Origin: Sphagnum magellanicum
Lineage: Eukaryota > Streptophyta > Sphagnopsida > Sphagnales > Sphagnaceae
NCBI GenBank assembly: GCA_021904315.1
Contig: CM038916.1
Span: 4,402,001 to 4,466,000, forward strand
DNA length: 64,000 bases
Direction: 5' to 3'
Shown here piece by piece: positions 45,627 through 57,600 of the stretch. The notes under the pieces were generated by a model that was not told the DNA's origin, made no database searches, and was given only the letters and a program-made list of their open reading frames with translations. Position numbers and translations under genes: made by a program. Numbering within the stretch: position 1 is the stretch's first letter; each line of letters opens with the position of its first letter.

Positions 45627-46545
45627 TGTTGCAACCCTAGCTTTGGGCTCGCGACCAAGGCAAAAGGGCTTGCAAGGGTGCGGGCCAAGACTAAGTCAAG
45701 GAGTCGCATTCTTATGCCCCCGAAAGTGCAAAAGAGTGTGAGGGAAAGAACCTTCACACTCCCAAGTGAACTCCCATGTTGGGAGTTGGAGTCCCAGTGG
45801 ACTCCTGAATGTTCAAAGAATGATTGCAAAGGTCAAAACTCAATGGCTTTAGTATTTCTTCATACCATTAAAAAGCTATTGAAATGTAAATGTCTAAAAT
45901 GGGTTCGAATCACCCATTTGGACATCTAAAACACAAGTTATGGGTAAAAGAAGGGCCAGGAGTCAAATTGGTAATTTGACTCCCGACCACTAAAAGTCGG
46001 GAATCAACCCGATTTCCTTGCGTGTAGGTGGTGTGCCACATACCATTAGAAAATCTCTCAATGAGGGTTATAACTTTGTTTCAGACCTCATCTCAATCGG
46101 AGGTCTGCGCACAAAGTTATGGGGCCCCAAAGTTGCGAGAGTCCCAACTTTGGCAATTTCGAGACTCCCACTTGGGAGTCTCGGGACAAAAAACCATTTG
46201 GATGTGGGTCTCGTGGAGAGGCACTGAGTATACTATAATGGGGAAGGTGGTGGCTTCCCCCAAGTCCGGGCCGTGTTGAGTCTTGTGAATCCGAGTTTAC
46301 CCGTGGCTCGTCCTAGCACCAAAAGTGCTCCAATTATGCACTAACCACCTTGTATTGGTTTTGTGTAGGTCCGTGTGATTAGTTGATGCTTGTCACTCTT
46401 CCTAGTCCCATCCCGGAGCTCCAACACGCCCTTCTACCCCTCAAAGTGTTGTGAGCCAAAGAGCGTGCCCCAACTCCTTACTTTTCCGTTGTTTTCAATT
46501 TGGACTCACATTTGAGTCCATTAAGGAGTTTGGGGGTGCGTCACA
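45627..46545 (+). mobile_element. LTR of the ~820-bp family with adjoining primer-binding-like site
   Basis: It starts TGTTGCAACCC and ends TGGGGGTGCGTCA (46543). It is longer (about 917 bp) than the other copies because of extra sequence near its start. Two bases after the terminal CA comes TGGTATCAAAGCC (46546-46558), resembling the initiator tRNA-Met primer site. So this copy seems to keep the edge of an internal region, unlike the solo copies. No second LTR in the same orientation lies downstream in the expected form. Partial and broken. Confidence 0.75.
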
Positions 46546-46558
46546 TGGTATCAAAGCC

Positions 46559-47547
46559 TCAAGTTTCAACATGGGAAATTGAGAGCCTCAAGTTTCAAGG
46601 ATATGGCCTCAAGTCTCAACATGGGAAATTGAGAGCATGATCAACCATGATTTTGTTGACGAGCTTGGTGTTGTAGATGAAAGTAGGGACTATGCTCCTC
46701 CAAATGTTCCGCTTGTAAGGGACACACAATTTGGTCCTAGTGTTACAATTGTTATAATAGATGTAGAAGCATAACAAGTCATCTTGGATGACATTTAGAA
46801 TAAGAATCAAGGTAGCAATTCATAGAAGACTCTAAAAAAAGGCAAGAGGGTCACTAAACCCAGTAAACAACTTGCCCTCCCAACCATTTCTGACCCTATA
46901 ACCCCATGTAAAACACCCAAGGCCCCTGGACAACTCGTGCAAAGTAGGACAACAAATGTCAAAATATGTAATGCCCCTTGTAAAAAAAACATTAAGGACA
47001 AATGTTTTAGTGCCCATAACATTTCTAGACATGTTACAATAATATGTATGAATACAAAATTGAATTGACGTTTCTTTCAGCATATATGTTAATGACAAAT
47101 GATGTAATGTAATGGTGTACAACATAATATAATTGCAATGTGGTGGGATTTATAATCCAATATAATTAATGTATGTTATTGTGCATGGAATCTTCTCTTA
47201 CAATGTCCTTGCACTTTTGTAGGTTATGATGGAACTATTTTGGAAGGTAGAATTTTAAAAGGCATTGAGTTGCTGAGGAAGAGAGCAATTGGGCATTGAG
47301 CTAAACACCCTCAAAGGAAGCTAACTTTGACTGAAACCCTATATTTATCTCATTGTTTTTTTTGGTAGTTTTTTTTTTTTCATTTTCAAGTTTAGGGTTT
47401 ACGGTTGGCGTCTTGTTATTACAAGTCTTGTAACTTAAACTACCGATGTTGGGTTTAGGTTTGACAGTGACCTTCACCCATTGTAGGTGAGCAAGTGAAG
47501 TTCACATGGGATGTTACATGGTAGGTGGTCAATGCATTCATTTTTTA
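46559..47547. other. Unassigned; short remnant of internal LTR-element sequence then decayed coding-like DNA
   Basis: Directly after the primer-binding-like site a short duplicated word ('aacatgggaaattgagagc' at about 46568 and 46618) occurs. Plus-strand readings such as 'NHDFVDELGVVDESRDYAPP' (about 46640) and 'TILEGRILKGIELLRKRAIGH' (about 47235) look coding-derived. They are unassigned and may continue the MULE-borne gene or the LTR element interior. Confidence 0.3.
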
Positions 47548-48366
47548 TGACGCGCTCCCAAGTCATGGGGTGAAACCCACTTGAGGGTTTCACAAAGTCA
47601 AGTTGCGGAAAGTTGAACTTGGTAGCACGCTCCCGGCTTCCAACTCTAGAAAGGGGTAGAGGGTCGAGTTGGGAGCCCCGGGATTAGACTAGGAAGAGGG
47701 ACTAGATTAGCTCGTGTGAATCTGCATCCAAAAACCAACCAAATCGGGTTAGTTTAGCATTTGGGACACCCTTTGGTGTTGGGACTTGCCACGGGCACTT
47801 GGACACACAAGACTCACCACGGCCCGGACTCGGGGGGAAGCCACCACCTTCCCCCATATAGTATTCTCTGCGGCTGGTCGCGGAGGCTACATCCGAATGG
47901 CATAAATTCCCGGGACTCCCGAAATGGAGTCCCGAAATTGTCCTGGTGGGACTCCCGGAACTTTGAACCGCCATAACTCTCGACTACAAAGTTGGATCGC
48001 AACGAGGTCTAAACCAAAGTTGTAGCCCTCGTCGAGATCTTTCCAACGCCATGTCGCGCGCTCAAATCGGACGTCTTGAAGAGGTCGATTCCTGACTTTT
48101 AGTGGTCGGGAGTCAAACTGCCAGTTTGACTCCCGGCCCTTCTTTTGCCCATAACTTGGGCTGCAGATGTCCGAATTGCCAATGCGAGGGCATTTTCGAT
48201 ATCTACATTTCAAGACCTTTCCAATGACTAAAAACACCCAAATGCGAGGTGTTTTGCCCCTTGCTGTCGAGCTCTAAACATTCGGGAGTCTCGGAAGACT
48301 CCCAACCTCCAACTTTTCCAAGTGTTGGGCTTCACCCCCACACTTGGCCAAAGTGGGGTTGCGACA
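47548..48366 (-). mobile_element. Solo LTR of the ~820-bp family (reverse)
   Basis: An 819-bp unit in reverse orientation, flanked by a perfect 5-bp duplication TTTTA (47543-47547 and 48367-48371). Of all copies it is the closest to 12354-13173 by eye, so these two may derive from one recent burst. Open frames of 60-116 codons inside are LTR sequence. Confidence 0.92.
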
Positions 48367-49959
48367 TTTTAATATTTTGTATGATTTTTTGTTATTGTTC
48401 AAAATGTTCTTTTATTGTTGGTTTTGGCAATAGACTATGGTTGAAATTGAAACATAATCCAATCTAAATGTGAACAACATTTGTAAGTTGTTACTTGGAT
48501 GTTTTTTGGGTTGATGCTTCTATTTATGTTTGTTGACATATTAATTTTAAAGCATAGTTGTTTCATAACACGTAAAAATACTAGTTTTTAAGGGACACAT
48601 GCTTAATAACAAATCCCACGACCTTGAGTCAAGCAATTGCACAAGCTATGCATTGTGATAATCGACTTTTTGAATGTCGACAAGAGAAATGTTAAGAACC
48701 ATCACCAACATTGAGGCAATTCATGCCACCCATGTTGCAACCCAAACATATGGTGTTTGCACCCAATGACGACCCCATGCAAATTGATAAGACACAATTC
48801 AAACAACTCATAGAATAAGAGAAACTTATTATTGATTGCCTTTATGCCTGGACATGGCATTGTCAAGAAGTGTTGATTTAAATTAAGTTTGTGTCCCCAC
48901 AATTTCTCACAACATGGGCATTTATACTTGGTGTTTGCCCCTAAGCAATGTAGATTGCACCTTTAATGTTTCTCAACCTTAGCAATGTTTTCAACCCACT
49001 CCTCTAGAGTATATCAAAACAAAAGCCATGTAGACGACAACACTATTTTGCCCTTCTCTTTCCGATGCACCTCATGCCACCATTATAACATTTCTTCCTT
49101 TGGTAGAGGTGGAGTCAATTCCTGAATGTTGCAAGGCATCAAGAATTCACCCCCCATCATTATCATGTGTCTTCGAAGTGAATTCCTTATCAGACATGGT
49201 TGCGAGTGATTTGAAATGATGTTGAAACTAAATGAGATGAAAGAAATGCATGCTACAAACCAAGAAATCTCAGGAAGAATACACAATGAAAGTCTAGAAG
49301 ACAATAAAACATACAATACAAAATAACTAATCCAAAGATTAAGTTATAGAGAAGATGAAAGTTCTACTTGTGCCAAGAATAATTACAACAAGTGGAGTGA
49401 AGAATTGAAATAATAAAAAATGCAATTAAAACACATAAAATGTAAATGCAAATGCAAATGTTTTCCACAAGGCATACAACAAGTTGCGTCCCCACGCATC
49501 AACATCTTGGTGCCCTTGGGCATGGATGGGAAGGCAGAATGTCCTCGAGCATCTTCTTCTAGGTACTCATGCCTTTTCCAAGCTTGAATTCTCTGAATCC
49601 TTGGGCAGCACTAGAGAAAGATCAGCCATGAAAGGTGAACATTGGTCGTGGATCTTACAAACCCTAATAAAAAGGGCCAAAAAAAAAAGTGAAGCAAATT
49701 ATGCTTGTTTCATAATCATGTTTTTATTGTCATTACTCAAACACTACAACATCGAATTTAATGAATATGACCCTAATGGCGGCTTCTTTTCACAACCATC
49801 ATTGATTTGAATTAGATCAATGATAGGGAATGATAACCTTAAACCTCCTATTGATCATAAACATTAATTCCTTTAACAAGTTTAAAAGCTCGTGAAAACA
49901 AATGAAAATCATAATTGATAGTACCTCTAAAGAAGGAGGGTTGTGGCCAAGGAGAATGG
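48367..49959. other. Unassigned AT-rich stretch
   Basis: No gene or repeat recognised. The 108-codon frame at 49484-49810 is unassigned and its composition is not convincing. Confidence 0.3.
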
Positions 49960-50311
49960 ACTATGGCATGAGACAATGTGGGGCAAGGAGAAAACATTCT
50001 TAGGGAAAAGGTTGGCTCGGGGAGGGGATGGGGCCAAGGAGACGATGTGGGCCGGGGGAGAAGACGTTCCCGAGGGAGAAAATGTGTCCCCAAGGAGATA
50101 GGGCAGGGGAGAAAGGTGGGGGGGGGAAGAAATGGGGTCGGGGACAAGGTGGGTGGGGGGAGGAAATGGGGTTGGGGAGAAGATGTGTCCTCGGGGAGAT
50201 GGGGTTGGGGAGAAGACGTTCCTCAAGAAGAAGGTGGGTGGGGGAGAAGATGTGAGTCGATGAGAATATGTGTCCCCAAGTCGATGGGGCCAAAGAGAAG
50301 ACATTCCTCGA
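49960..50311 (+). repeat. G-rich minisatellite, left part
   Basis: Degenerate tandem words 'ggggagaagatgtg', 'gtccccaaggagatgggg', 'gagaagacgttcc' and 'gaggaaatggggt' fill about 350 bp of an otherwise AT-rich region. G-runs of four to eight bases are closely spaced (50120-50180), which favours G-quadruplex formation on the plus strand. The array continues at 52769, so it was split by the CACTA insertion. Overlapping minus-strand Pro/Ser-rich open frames are artefacts of this composition. Confidence 0.85.
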
Positions 50312-51989
50312 AGACACTACTAGAAATTTGACATTTTGCAACTGTCTTATGCAACTGGTTTTTAGTTGCATGCGACACATGCAATTGGAAATTCGTTAAG
50401 TTGCTTAAAACAAGTTGCATGAAATTTGCAATTGCATGCGACAGTCGTATAATACAAGTACATACGGTTGGGTTATACGGTTTCATCCACCCATACTCTA
50501 TATTAGCAATTGGTCGTGCGACTACATGCAACTACAGGGGCTGCGTTCACACTTCATTACATGTTAATTAGCTAACCCAATTGTATGCGAACACGTGTAC
50601 TTTTATTTTGTAATTAAATATTTAGTTTTAATAATTACTTTAATGCCATTGAGATGATGACATGTGGCACACCATGGAACGTTCATTGACCATTTGACAC
50701 GTGTCATTTTTAAACACAAATTATATGATGACACGTGGCTAAGGCCTACCTTTTTTTAAATTTTTAAAATATTAATTAATGAAATTTAAATCGTCCATTT
50801 TTTGGCCAATAAGATGTTGACACATGTGCCTAGGTAAGTAGGTAGGTAGGTTATTATTAACCCTATTAGATAAGTAGGTTTATTTATGTATGTAAGTAGG
50901 TTGAACATAGCTAGGTTTAGGCTATATAGGTAAAATTAAAATAATCCAATTTTATTTTTAAAATTAACCATTTCATAGAGGTCAAGCTTTATTTATTTAC
51001 TCATCCCCAATGGCATTTGGTGTTTGGTTACAATAAAGTTATTGCTCCTAGTTATATACTAAGCCAAATAGAATTGGAAGCCAAAGGATATGGGATAAAA
51101 ATTTCCATTGCAAACTTCATGAACCAATACACATTAGATCCAACTAATGTATTAGAGTATAGCAGCCATGGGAGGGTTTTTTTGCTTCTGGTGTCCAACA
51201 AAACTTGAAGCCCTCCTCTTGGCGCATCTAACACACTAAAAATTGTGAAAAACAGATTAAAAATGAGAAAGTTATGGCCCCCCAAAGTAAAGGGGGTCAA
51301 AAACTCAGAATAAAAACCATTTAGCACTACAAAGGCCGATTCTTAAACACCCAGAAAGTCCCTTTTATGTTTTTTTTTTTGCTATTAAAGTTCAAATATA
51401 ATTTTTATAACTTTAGATGGCGCTCCTATAGCATTTTAAATCGTTTAAAATGAATAAGAAATAAGAAAGTTATGAGGTTTGAAAGTAGGAGGGGTCCAAA
51501 GAAAAAAAAAAAACGTCTTGTAACTTGGAAAACTTATTCTTCTTGTTAATTTTTCATTACTCCTTCTTTTTTTGCACTTCAAAAATGATTGTAGAATATT
51601 TTTAATAATTATGAGTACTCAATGAAAATATGACTTTAACATTATTATACAGTTCAAACTAGTAATTAGCTTTTTGTGTACTTGGAGGTTAATTCGTGTA
51701 GCCTATTTACATTAATATTTTAACATAAATAATAGAATTTAAATATATAATACCTATTGATATTATATATATAATTGATTATCATTATAATTATAATAAA
51801 AAATTAATTGATAATTATAATAAATTATAATATTATCATATTAATTGATTCTGAACAATGTTTTTGTTTAATCAAATTTAAATTTTCTGAAAAAATTCCA
51901 AATAAAATAAAATAAAATAGTTTTACTTGCCAAAATAAATATTTAAATATATTTGACAAATAAAATTTAAAAACTTGTAATATATACTT

Positions 51990-52400
51990 AAACCATGGTT
52001 TAGTTTAGTTTAATTTAATTTAGACATAATTAATATAACCATTGTTAGTTTTAGTTTAATTTAGTTTAGCCATAAATATTTTAGCCATAATTGGTTTGGC
52101 TTAATTTAATTTAGCCCTATTTATTCCATGTTAATTTAATTTAGCTTAATTTATTTTAGCCATAAATAATTTAGTCTAACTTAATTTAACCATAATTAGT
52201 TTGGCCTAACTTAATTTAGCCATAGTTAATTTAACATAATTTAATTTAGCCATAATTAGTTTAGTCTAATAAATTTAGCCATGGTTAGTTTTAGCCTAAT
52301 TTAATTTAGTCATGGTTAGTTTAACTTTTAATTTATTGAGCCTAGGTTAGTTTAGCCATGGTTATTTTAACTTCGGTTAGTTTAGGTTAACATAAGTTAG
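51990..52400 (+). repeat. AT-rich degenerate minisatellite inside the CACTA element
   Basis: Irregular repetition of 'tttagccataattagttta' and 'taatttaatttagcc' with a period near 25-50 bp. Bases are almost only A and T plus the regular 'gcc' word. It is probably replication slippage within the element. Confidence 0.75.
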
Positions 52401-52608
52401 CATGTGGTTAACCTTAATACTAAAGGCACAAAATATTATTATACATAGCCTATGTAGATATATTAAGTATAATAATTTAAGTGTGTATAAGTTTAGGCCA
52501 TCATTTTTATGACACGTGTCCATGTTGTACACATTTAGTTGCACACACAACCGTATGGTTGAAAATTTATACAATATCAAATTTATAGTTGCAAACATGA
52601 TCGAGATA

Positions 52609-52752
52609 GTTGCAAACGACAACTAGTTGCATGCCAATTGCATAGTGACTGGTTGCAAACGACAACCAGTTGCATGCCAGTTGCATAGTGATTGGTTGCA
52701 AACGACAACCAATTGCATGCCAGTTGCATAGTGACTGGTTGCAAACGACAAG
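52609..52752 (+). repeat. 43-bp subterminal repeats of the CACTA element
   Basis: Three units of exactly 43 bp start at 52609, 52652 and 52695, and a partial one at 52738. Each contains 'gttgcaaacgacaac' and 'gttgcatgccagttgcatag'. They lie just inside the right terminus, where CACTA transposase binding sites are normally clustered. Confidence 0.9.
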
Positions 52753-52768
52753 ATTTTTAGTAGTGAGA

Positions 52769-52960
52769 AAAGGTGGGCAGGGAGAGGACGTGGGTCGAAG
52801 AGAAGATGTGTCCTCATGGAGATGGGACCGGCCTTCAAACATTCCCTAGGGAGAAGGCGAGTGAGGGGAGGAAATGGGGCCGGGGAATGGATGTGGGCTA
52901 AGGAAAAGACATTCCCCGGGGAGAAAATGTGTCCTTAGGGATGGATAGTGGTTGGGGAAT
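52769..52960 (+). repeat. G-rich minisatellite, right part
   Basis: This is the continuation of 49960-50311 after the CACTA insertion, with the same words ('gagaagatgtgtcctc', 'gaggaaatggggcc', 'gagaaaatgtgtcc'). Confidence 0.8.
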
Positions 52961-53012
52961 TGCTACCTTAACCCTAATTTGATGTTAATGAAAGTAGAAT
53001 AGATGATGAAAG

Positions 53013-53950
53013 ATTCAAGTTGGTGCAATGGTTAAATGGTAAGTCATTCGATGTCGCAACCCCACTTTGAGGGAAGTGTGAGGTCGCCACTCACACTCCC
53101 GAAAATGGGACTTGGGAGCCCTCCGGGACTTCCGAAACTTCAGAGTTTGATTGAAGAGGTTAAAACACCTCACATTTGGGTGTTCTTTATATCATTAGAA
53201 AGGTCTTGAAGTGTAGATGTCCAAAATGGCCTTGCATGAACCATTTGAACATCTACAGCACAAATTATGGTTGAAATAAAGGTTGGGAGTCAAATTGGTA
53301 GTTTGACTCCCAACCACAAAAGGTCAGGAATCGACCCGATTCTGGTGTGTGCAAGTGGAGTGCGTCACACCATTGGAAAGCTCTCAAAAAGGGCTACAAG
53401 TTTGATTTAGACCTCATCCCAATCAGAGGTTGGGGCGAGAAGTTATGAGTGCCCAAAGTCCCGAGAGTCCAAATCAGGACAGTTTCGGGACTCCACTTTG
53501 GGAGTCCCGGGAAAAAATGCCATTTGGATGTAAGTGCGACGGTGAGACGTAGAGAATACTATATGGGAGAAGATGGTGGCTTCCCCTGAATCCGGGCCGT
53601 GGTGAGTCAAGTGAGTCCAAGGTTGCCCGTGGTTTGTCCTAGCACCAAAGGTGCTCCAGAATGCGAACTAACCAACTTGTTAGTTGGTTTGATGCAGGTT
53701 CAAGTGAGTAAATAGCTTGTCCCTCTTCGTAGTCAATCCTAGAGCTTTAGCACGCCCCTCTACCCCTTTTAGTGTTGAGAGCTGGAAGTGTGCCCCAAGT
53801 CCTCCCCAATTCCGCAACTTGAGTAACCTAATCCCAACTTGGGACTAACTAGGGATTTGGGAGCGTGTCATTCGGCATGGTTATTGACTGAAGGATCAAG
53901 GTTCATGGATCCAAATCCTTGTCTAGTCACATTCTTCTCTTGACATGTTT
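53013..53950 (+). mobile_element. Possible tRNA-derived SINE head split by a solo LTR
   Basis: A box A-like 'tggtgcaatggttaaatgg' (53021) precedes the LTR at 53052-53870, and a box B-like 'ggatccaaatcc' (about 53907) and 'cttctcttga' follow it. Together they resemble the element at 16780. The spacing after allowing for the insertion is tRNA-like, but no tail or flanking duplication was delimited. Confidence 0.35.
53052..53870 (+). mobile_element. Solo LTR of the ~820-bp family
   Basis: An 819-bp TG...CA unit. Flanks are TTCGA (53047-53051) and TTCGG (53871-53875), a duplication with one difference, which suggests an older insertion than those with perfect flanks. Its conserved inverted repeat has changed on both arms in a matching way (GGTTGGG / CCCAACC). 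Confidence 0.88.
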
Positions 53951-54029
53951 ATTTTCACCAAGTTTTAACAAACTTTGTGGAACTTAATCCATTTTTAGGT
54001 CTAAAATCAGCTTTTCCCCGCAAGTAAGT

Positions 54030-54330
54030 TCTAATACATATGACCCATTTTTAGACATGGCTAATGACATAATGGGTAGGAAAAGGTGGCTTGATGATCT
54101 TGAAAGGGTACGAATGAAGGATGACAAGTTGTGGGACAAAGAGAAAGCATGGGCCTAACTACATGGAGATGGCATAATGAGATGCCCTTGTGCTAAGTGT
54201 GTTAGTTGGCAATGTTTGATCACATTTGATTATGAATAAGAGGCATTCAAGATTCAAAGTGTGGATAGGCCTAGGGGAGAAGGACGACTCTGAATGGGCT
54301 TATAATCTTCTTCAATGTAATTTTGGCTTG
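54030..54330 (+). pseudogene. CACTA (En/Spm) transposase-associated domain remnant
   Basis: The plus-strand reading shows 'GIMRCPCAKCV', the Cys signature of the transposase-associated domain of CACTA elements. In another frame comes 'HLIMNKRHSRFKVWIGLGEKDDSEW', given here as HLIMNKRHSRF and KVWIGLGEKDDSEW, which resembles the domain's C-terminal tail. There is a frame change between them and a stop just upstream. No neighbouring TIRs were found. It is not obviously part of the CACTA element at 50315. Confidence 0.55.
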
Positions 54331-54639
54331 ATCAAAAGTTGCACTTTCAACATCTATTGTTCCTTCCTTGGAAATCCCAAGTTGTTCATGAATAAGTACC
54401 TGGTTAATGAAAATTTCTTGACCACGTACTCGCCCTTGAATTCTTCCATCTTTTGTTACTTCCTAGGTTCATAAAAAATCTCGTAATAGGTCCTCTCATG
54501 GTGTAGTCCATTACAGGTTGAACAAGCCTTCCAAATTGGCTCGTCGAGCCCATTTGAGTTTGTTGGAATCCATTTTCATCAATAAGTTGTTACAACTCCT
54601 CTTTTTCCACAAGTGTTGATGCATGAACTTACTTTAACT

Positions 54640-57600
54640 ATTCCTCCACAACAAGTTGAGGTAAAATTTCAACCTCCTCCTCTAAGTCTAAAATAACAAT
54701 GACTTGTGGTGTTGGTGTTACTGTAAAAGTAATGGTTCCCCTAAGAAAATTAAGAATTGTTTTTAAATCCTCTTCTAACTCCCTACTTTTATGTTCTTGC
54801 TCAAAAATTCTAGTTTCCTCTACTGTAGGTGCACATGAAGCTAACGATTTTACATAGATTATTCCAATCAATCTAACATGTTCCACTCTTTCCCTCTCTA
54901 CCTACTCTCTTCTAAAAGCTTCAGCTTTTTTCTCAAGTTCTTATTCCCTTTATTCTCATTTTAACTTCTTTAAGGTGCTTTCATTGATGGCCTCTAATAA
55001 TATGAAAAAATAAACAAAGATGAAAATACAAAATAAAGGTTACGGTGGTTCTTTATATTGTTTCAACTGGTAATGACCCTATAGCTATGAATAAATGTGA
55101 CCTTTAAGGTTATAAACTTCTAGGATGTAGACGTCAATAAGTGCTTCACTAAATGCATCGTTTTGATCATTTCAAATAGTTACATTATTGTTTTGAACAT
55201 GCACATATGTTCGTTTAATACTACCATGTGTCAAATGATTATTAACCGGTTCAAATTTTATAGGTTGAAGATCTTCAAGTTCAATAGGTAGTGGTTTAGG
55301 TTCCTTGGTTTGAATGGGTTCATTAGTAACCAAGTCACTAGGTTTAGCTAATACAAGTTGTAGAGTTATATTTTCAATTAACATGTGTGGCTTCAACTTG
55401 TTGATGTTAACAAGGATTAGGTTAGGATGAAATTTACCAATAGTGGCAAATAGAACAATATTATTGGGCAAAAATTATTGGATCCTATATGATCCAAACC
55501 ATCATCTTTGAAATTTTGGTGCATGTTTGCAAACAATTCCTAGAAACCATATTACATAATTTTTAATTTGAAACTTTGTTTCAATGAACCAGTTTTGTGA
55601 CCATAATGATTTGTTCCATTGGTTAGAAGTAATTAAATCTTATGCAATCAACCTATTCTATTATAATTATTCTAACTTAGACAATATGTTTGTTAGGACT
55701 CTAACAGGTTGTGGATCTTTGTTTTCACCAGGTTTAGATGGTAATAGGTATTATGTAGGCAATAATGGATGTAATCCATACACAAGTTGAAATGGGGTAT
55801 GACCAATTCCAACTTTGTAAGTGGTTCGATATGAAAATAAAACTGTGGATAAGTGTTCATCCCAACCATTTTTGTTTTCATTAACCAATTTGGTTAGTAA
55901 GGTTCCAAAAACCTTATTTGTAGACTTAGCCTATTCATTTCCTTGTGGATAGTAAACAATAAAACTAGTATGTCTAAAGATAAAATGGTTAGTAAGGTTT
56001 TTGATTACATCATTGATAATGGGGTACCTTGATCGATCATAATTATTAACGAACATCTAAATCTCGTAAGATATGCTCGTACAAAAACTTGGCAAACACT
56101 ATATTAGTGTTGGTGCGGATGCTTATGTTTCCACCCACTTTGTTGCACAATTAGTGGCCACCAAAATGTACCGATTGCTTAACATTTTGCTTGTAGGTTT
56201 AATAGGTCCAATAAAATCCAATCCCCATTTTTGAAATGGTTCTTCAAGTAAAGTAGTAACCAATTTGGCTAGATTTTGTGTCAATAAGTTACTTGTTCTT
56301 TGACATTGATCACATGTTCGACAATATTCATGAACATTTTGATTCATTGTTAGCCACCGATACCCAACATTTAAAATCTTTATCATAGTGATTTCAGAAG
56401 AGAAATGCCCTCTTGCAACTCCTCCATGTAATTCTTGCAAAATTGCGAGCACCTAATCTAGTTGTAGAACTCGATGAAACCTGTTATCTTAGCTTGTCCA
56501 AATCTATATAGTACTCCTTTTTGAAACACAAATGGTTTAACTTTTTGGGCTAAATTTTATTTTTGGGATGTAGTAAATCTTTCTAGCATCACTCCCTCTA
56601 ATAGATACTCATAACCATTATGTAACCACTTAGGTTGTAAAGTGAACATGTGAGCATCACAAGTTTAATTAGGTACTCCAATAGGTTCAATCTAGTTGGG
56701 TAATCTATTCATCTACCATTTGATGGAACCTACAAGTTTGTATACAATCTTGAAATTATATTCTAAAAATAATAAGAGCCATATAACTAACATGCCAAAA
56801 ACCTATGGCTTGTTAACTAAATAGACTAAAACCACATGGTCTACATAAAATGTGAACTTGTTGCCTAACAAGTAATGCATAAATTTGTGTAAGGAATAAA
56901 CCATAGCTAAAACCTATCTTTGTGTAGTGGTGTAGTTTCTTTCAATAGAATTAAACAATCTTGATGAGTACATAACAGGTTGATCTATTTTACCTATTGG
57001 GATCTGGGCCAATATACCCTTACTACTAGCTAAGATGCACCAATATGAACATGAAATTCTAGTTCCTAGTTAGGACCAATGAATATAGGAGTTTGAATGT
57101 ATTGATTTAATGTCTTCCCAAGTGGTTTGACATTCAACAGTCCATTCGAACTCTTTAATTTTTCTGAATAACTTGGTGATTAGTGCCATAATAGAGGTAA
57201 AAAAAATTACGAACCATATATAAAATTGTGCCATTCCATTGAGGACTTGAATATCCTGGGGTGTTTTGGGTATTGGCATTTTGATTAAAGCCTTTACCTT
57301 CTTAGGATGAAGAATCTTTCCCTCTTTGGAGACTATTAATCCTAAAATAGTTCAAGAACACACCATAAATGCACATTTTTTTGGATTCAAACTAATGCCA
57401 TACTCTCTACATTCTAGAAAATTTGAGTTTTAAAAAATGAGTGGAGATGTCATTAAAAATAGTAAAATCATCTAAAAAGATCTTCATGAATACATCAATT
57501 ATTCACATAAAGCTTTGGTGACTGCCCTTTGATAGGTAGGTGGTCCATTTTTGACCCCAAAAGGCATTTCAACCCATACAAAAGCCCCCTAATCAACAAC

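Larger units (their letters stand above)
50315..52765. mobile_element. Non-autonomous CACTA element, TSD AGA
   Basis: 2451 bp. Left end CACTACTAGAAATTTGACA and right end, in reverse complement, CACTACTAAAAATCTTGTC. It is flanked by AGA (50312-50314 and 52766-52768). Subterminal repeats of 'gttgcatgcgac' and 'gttgcaaacgacaacc' type fill both ends, as expected for En/Spm-like transposase binding. No transposase is present; the interior holds only AT-rich sequence, a minisatellite and a 63-codon frame (51017-51208). It inserted into the G-rich minisatellite. Confidence 0.93.

Noticed and set aside
49848-50531. Pro/Ser-rich proteins on the minus strand
   Set aside because: They come from the C-rich strand of the minisatellite; three frames are open at once, which indicates composition and not coding.
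52609-52752. CRISPR-like direct repeats
   Set aside because: The 43-bp units have no unique spacers and sit in the subterminal zone of a plant CACTA element.
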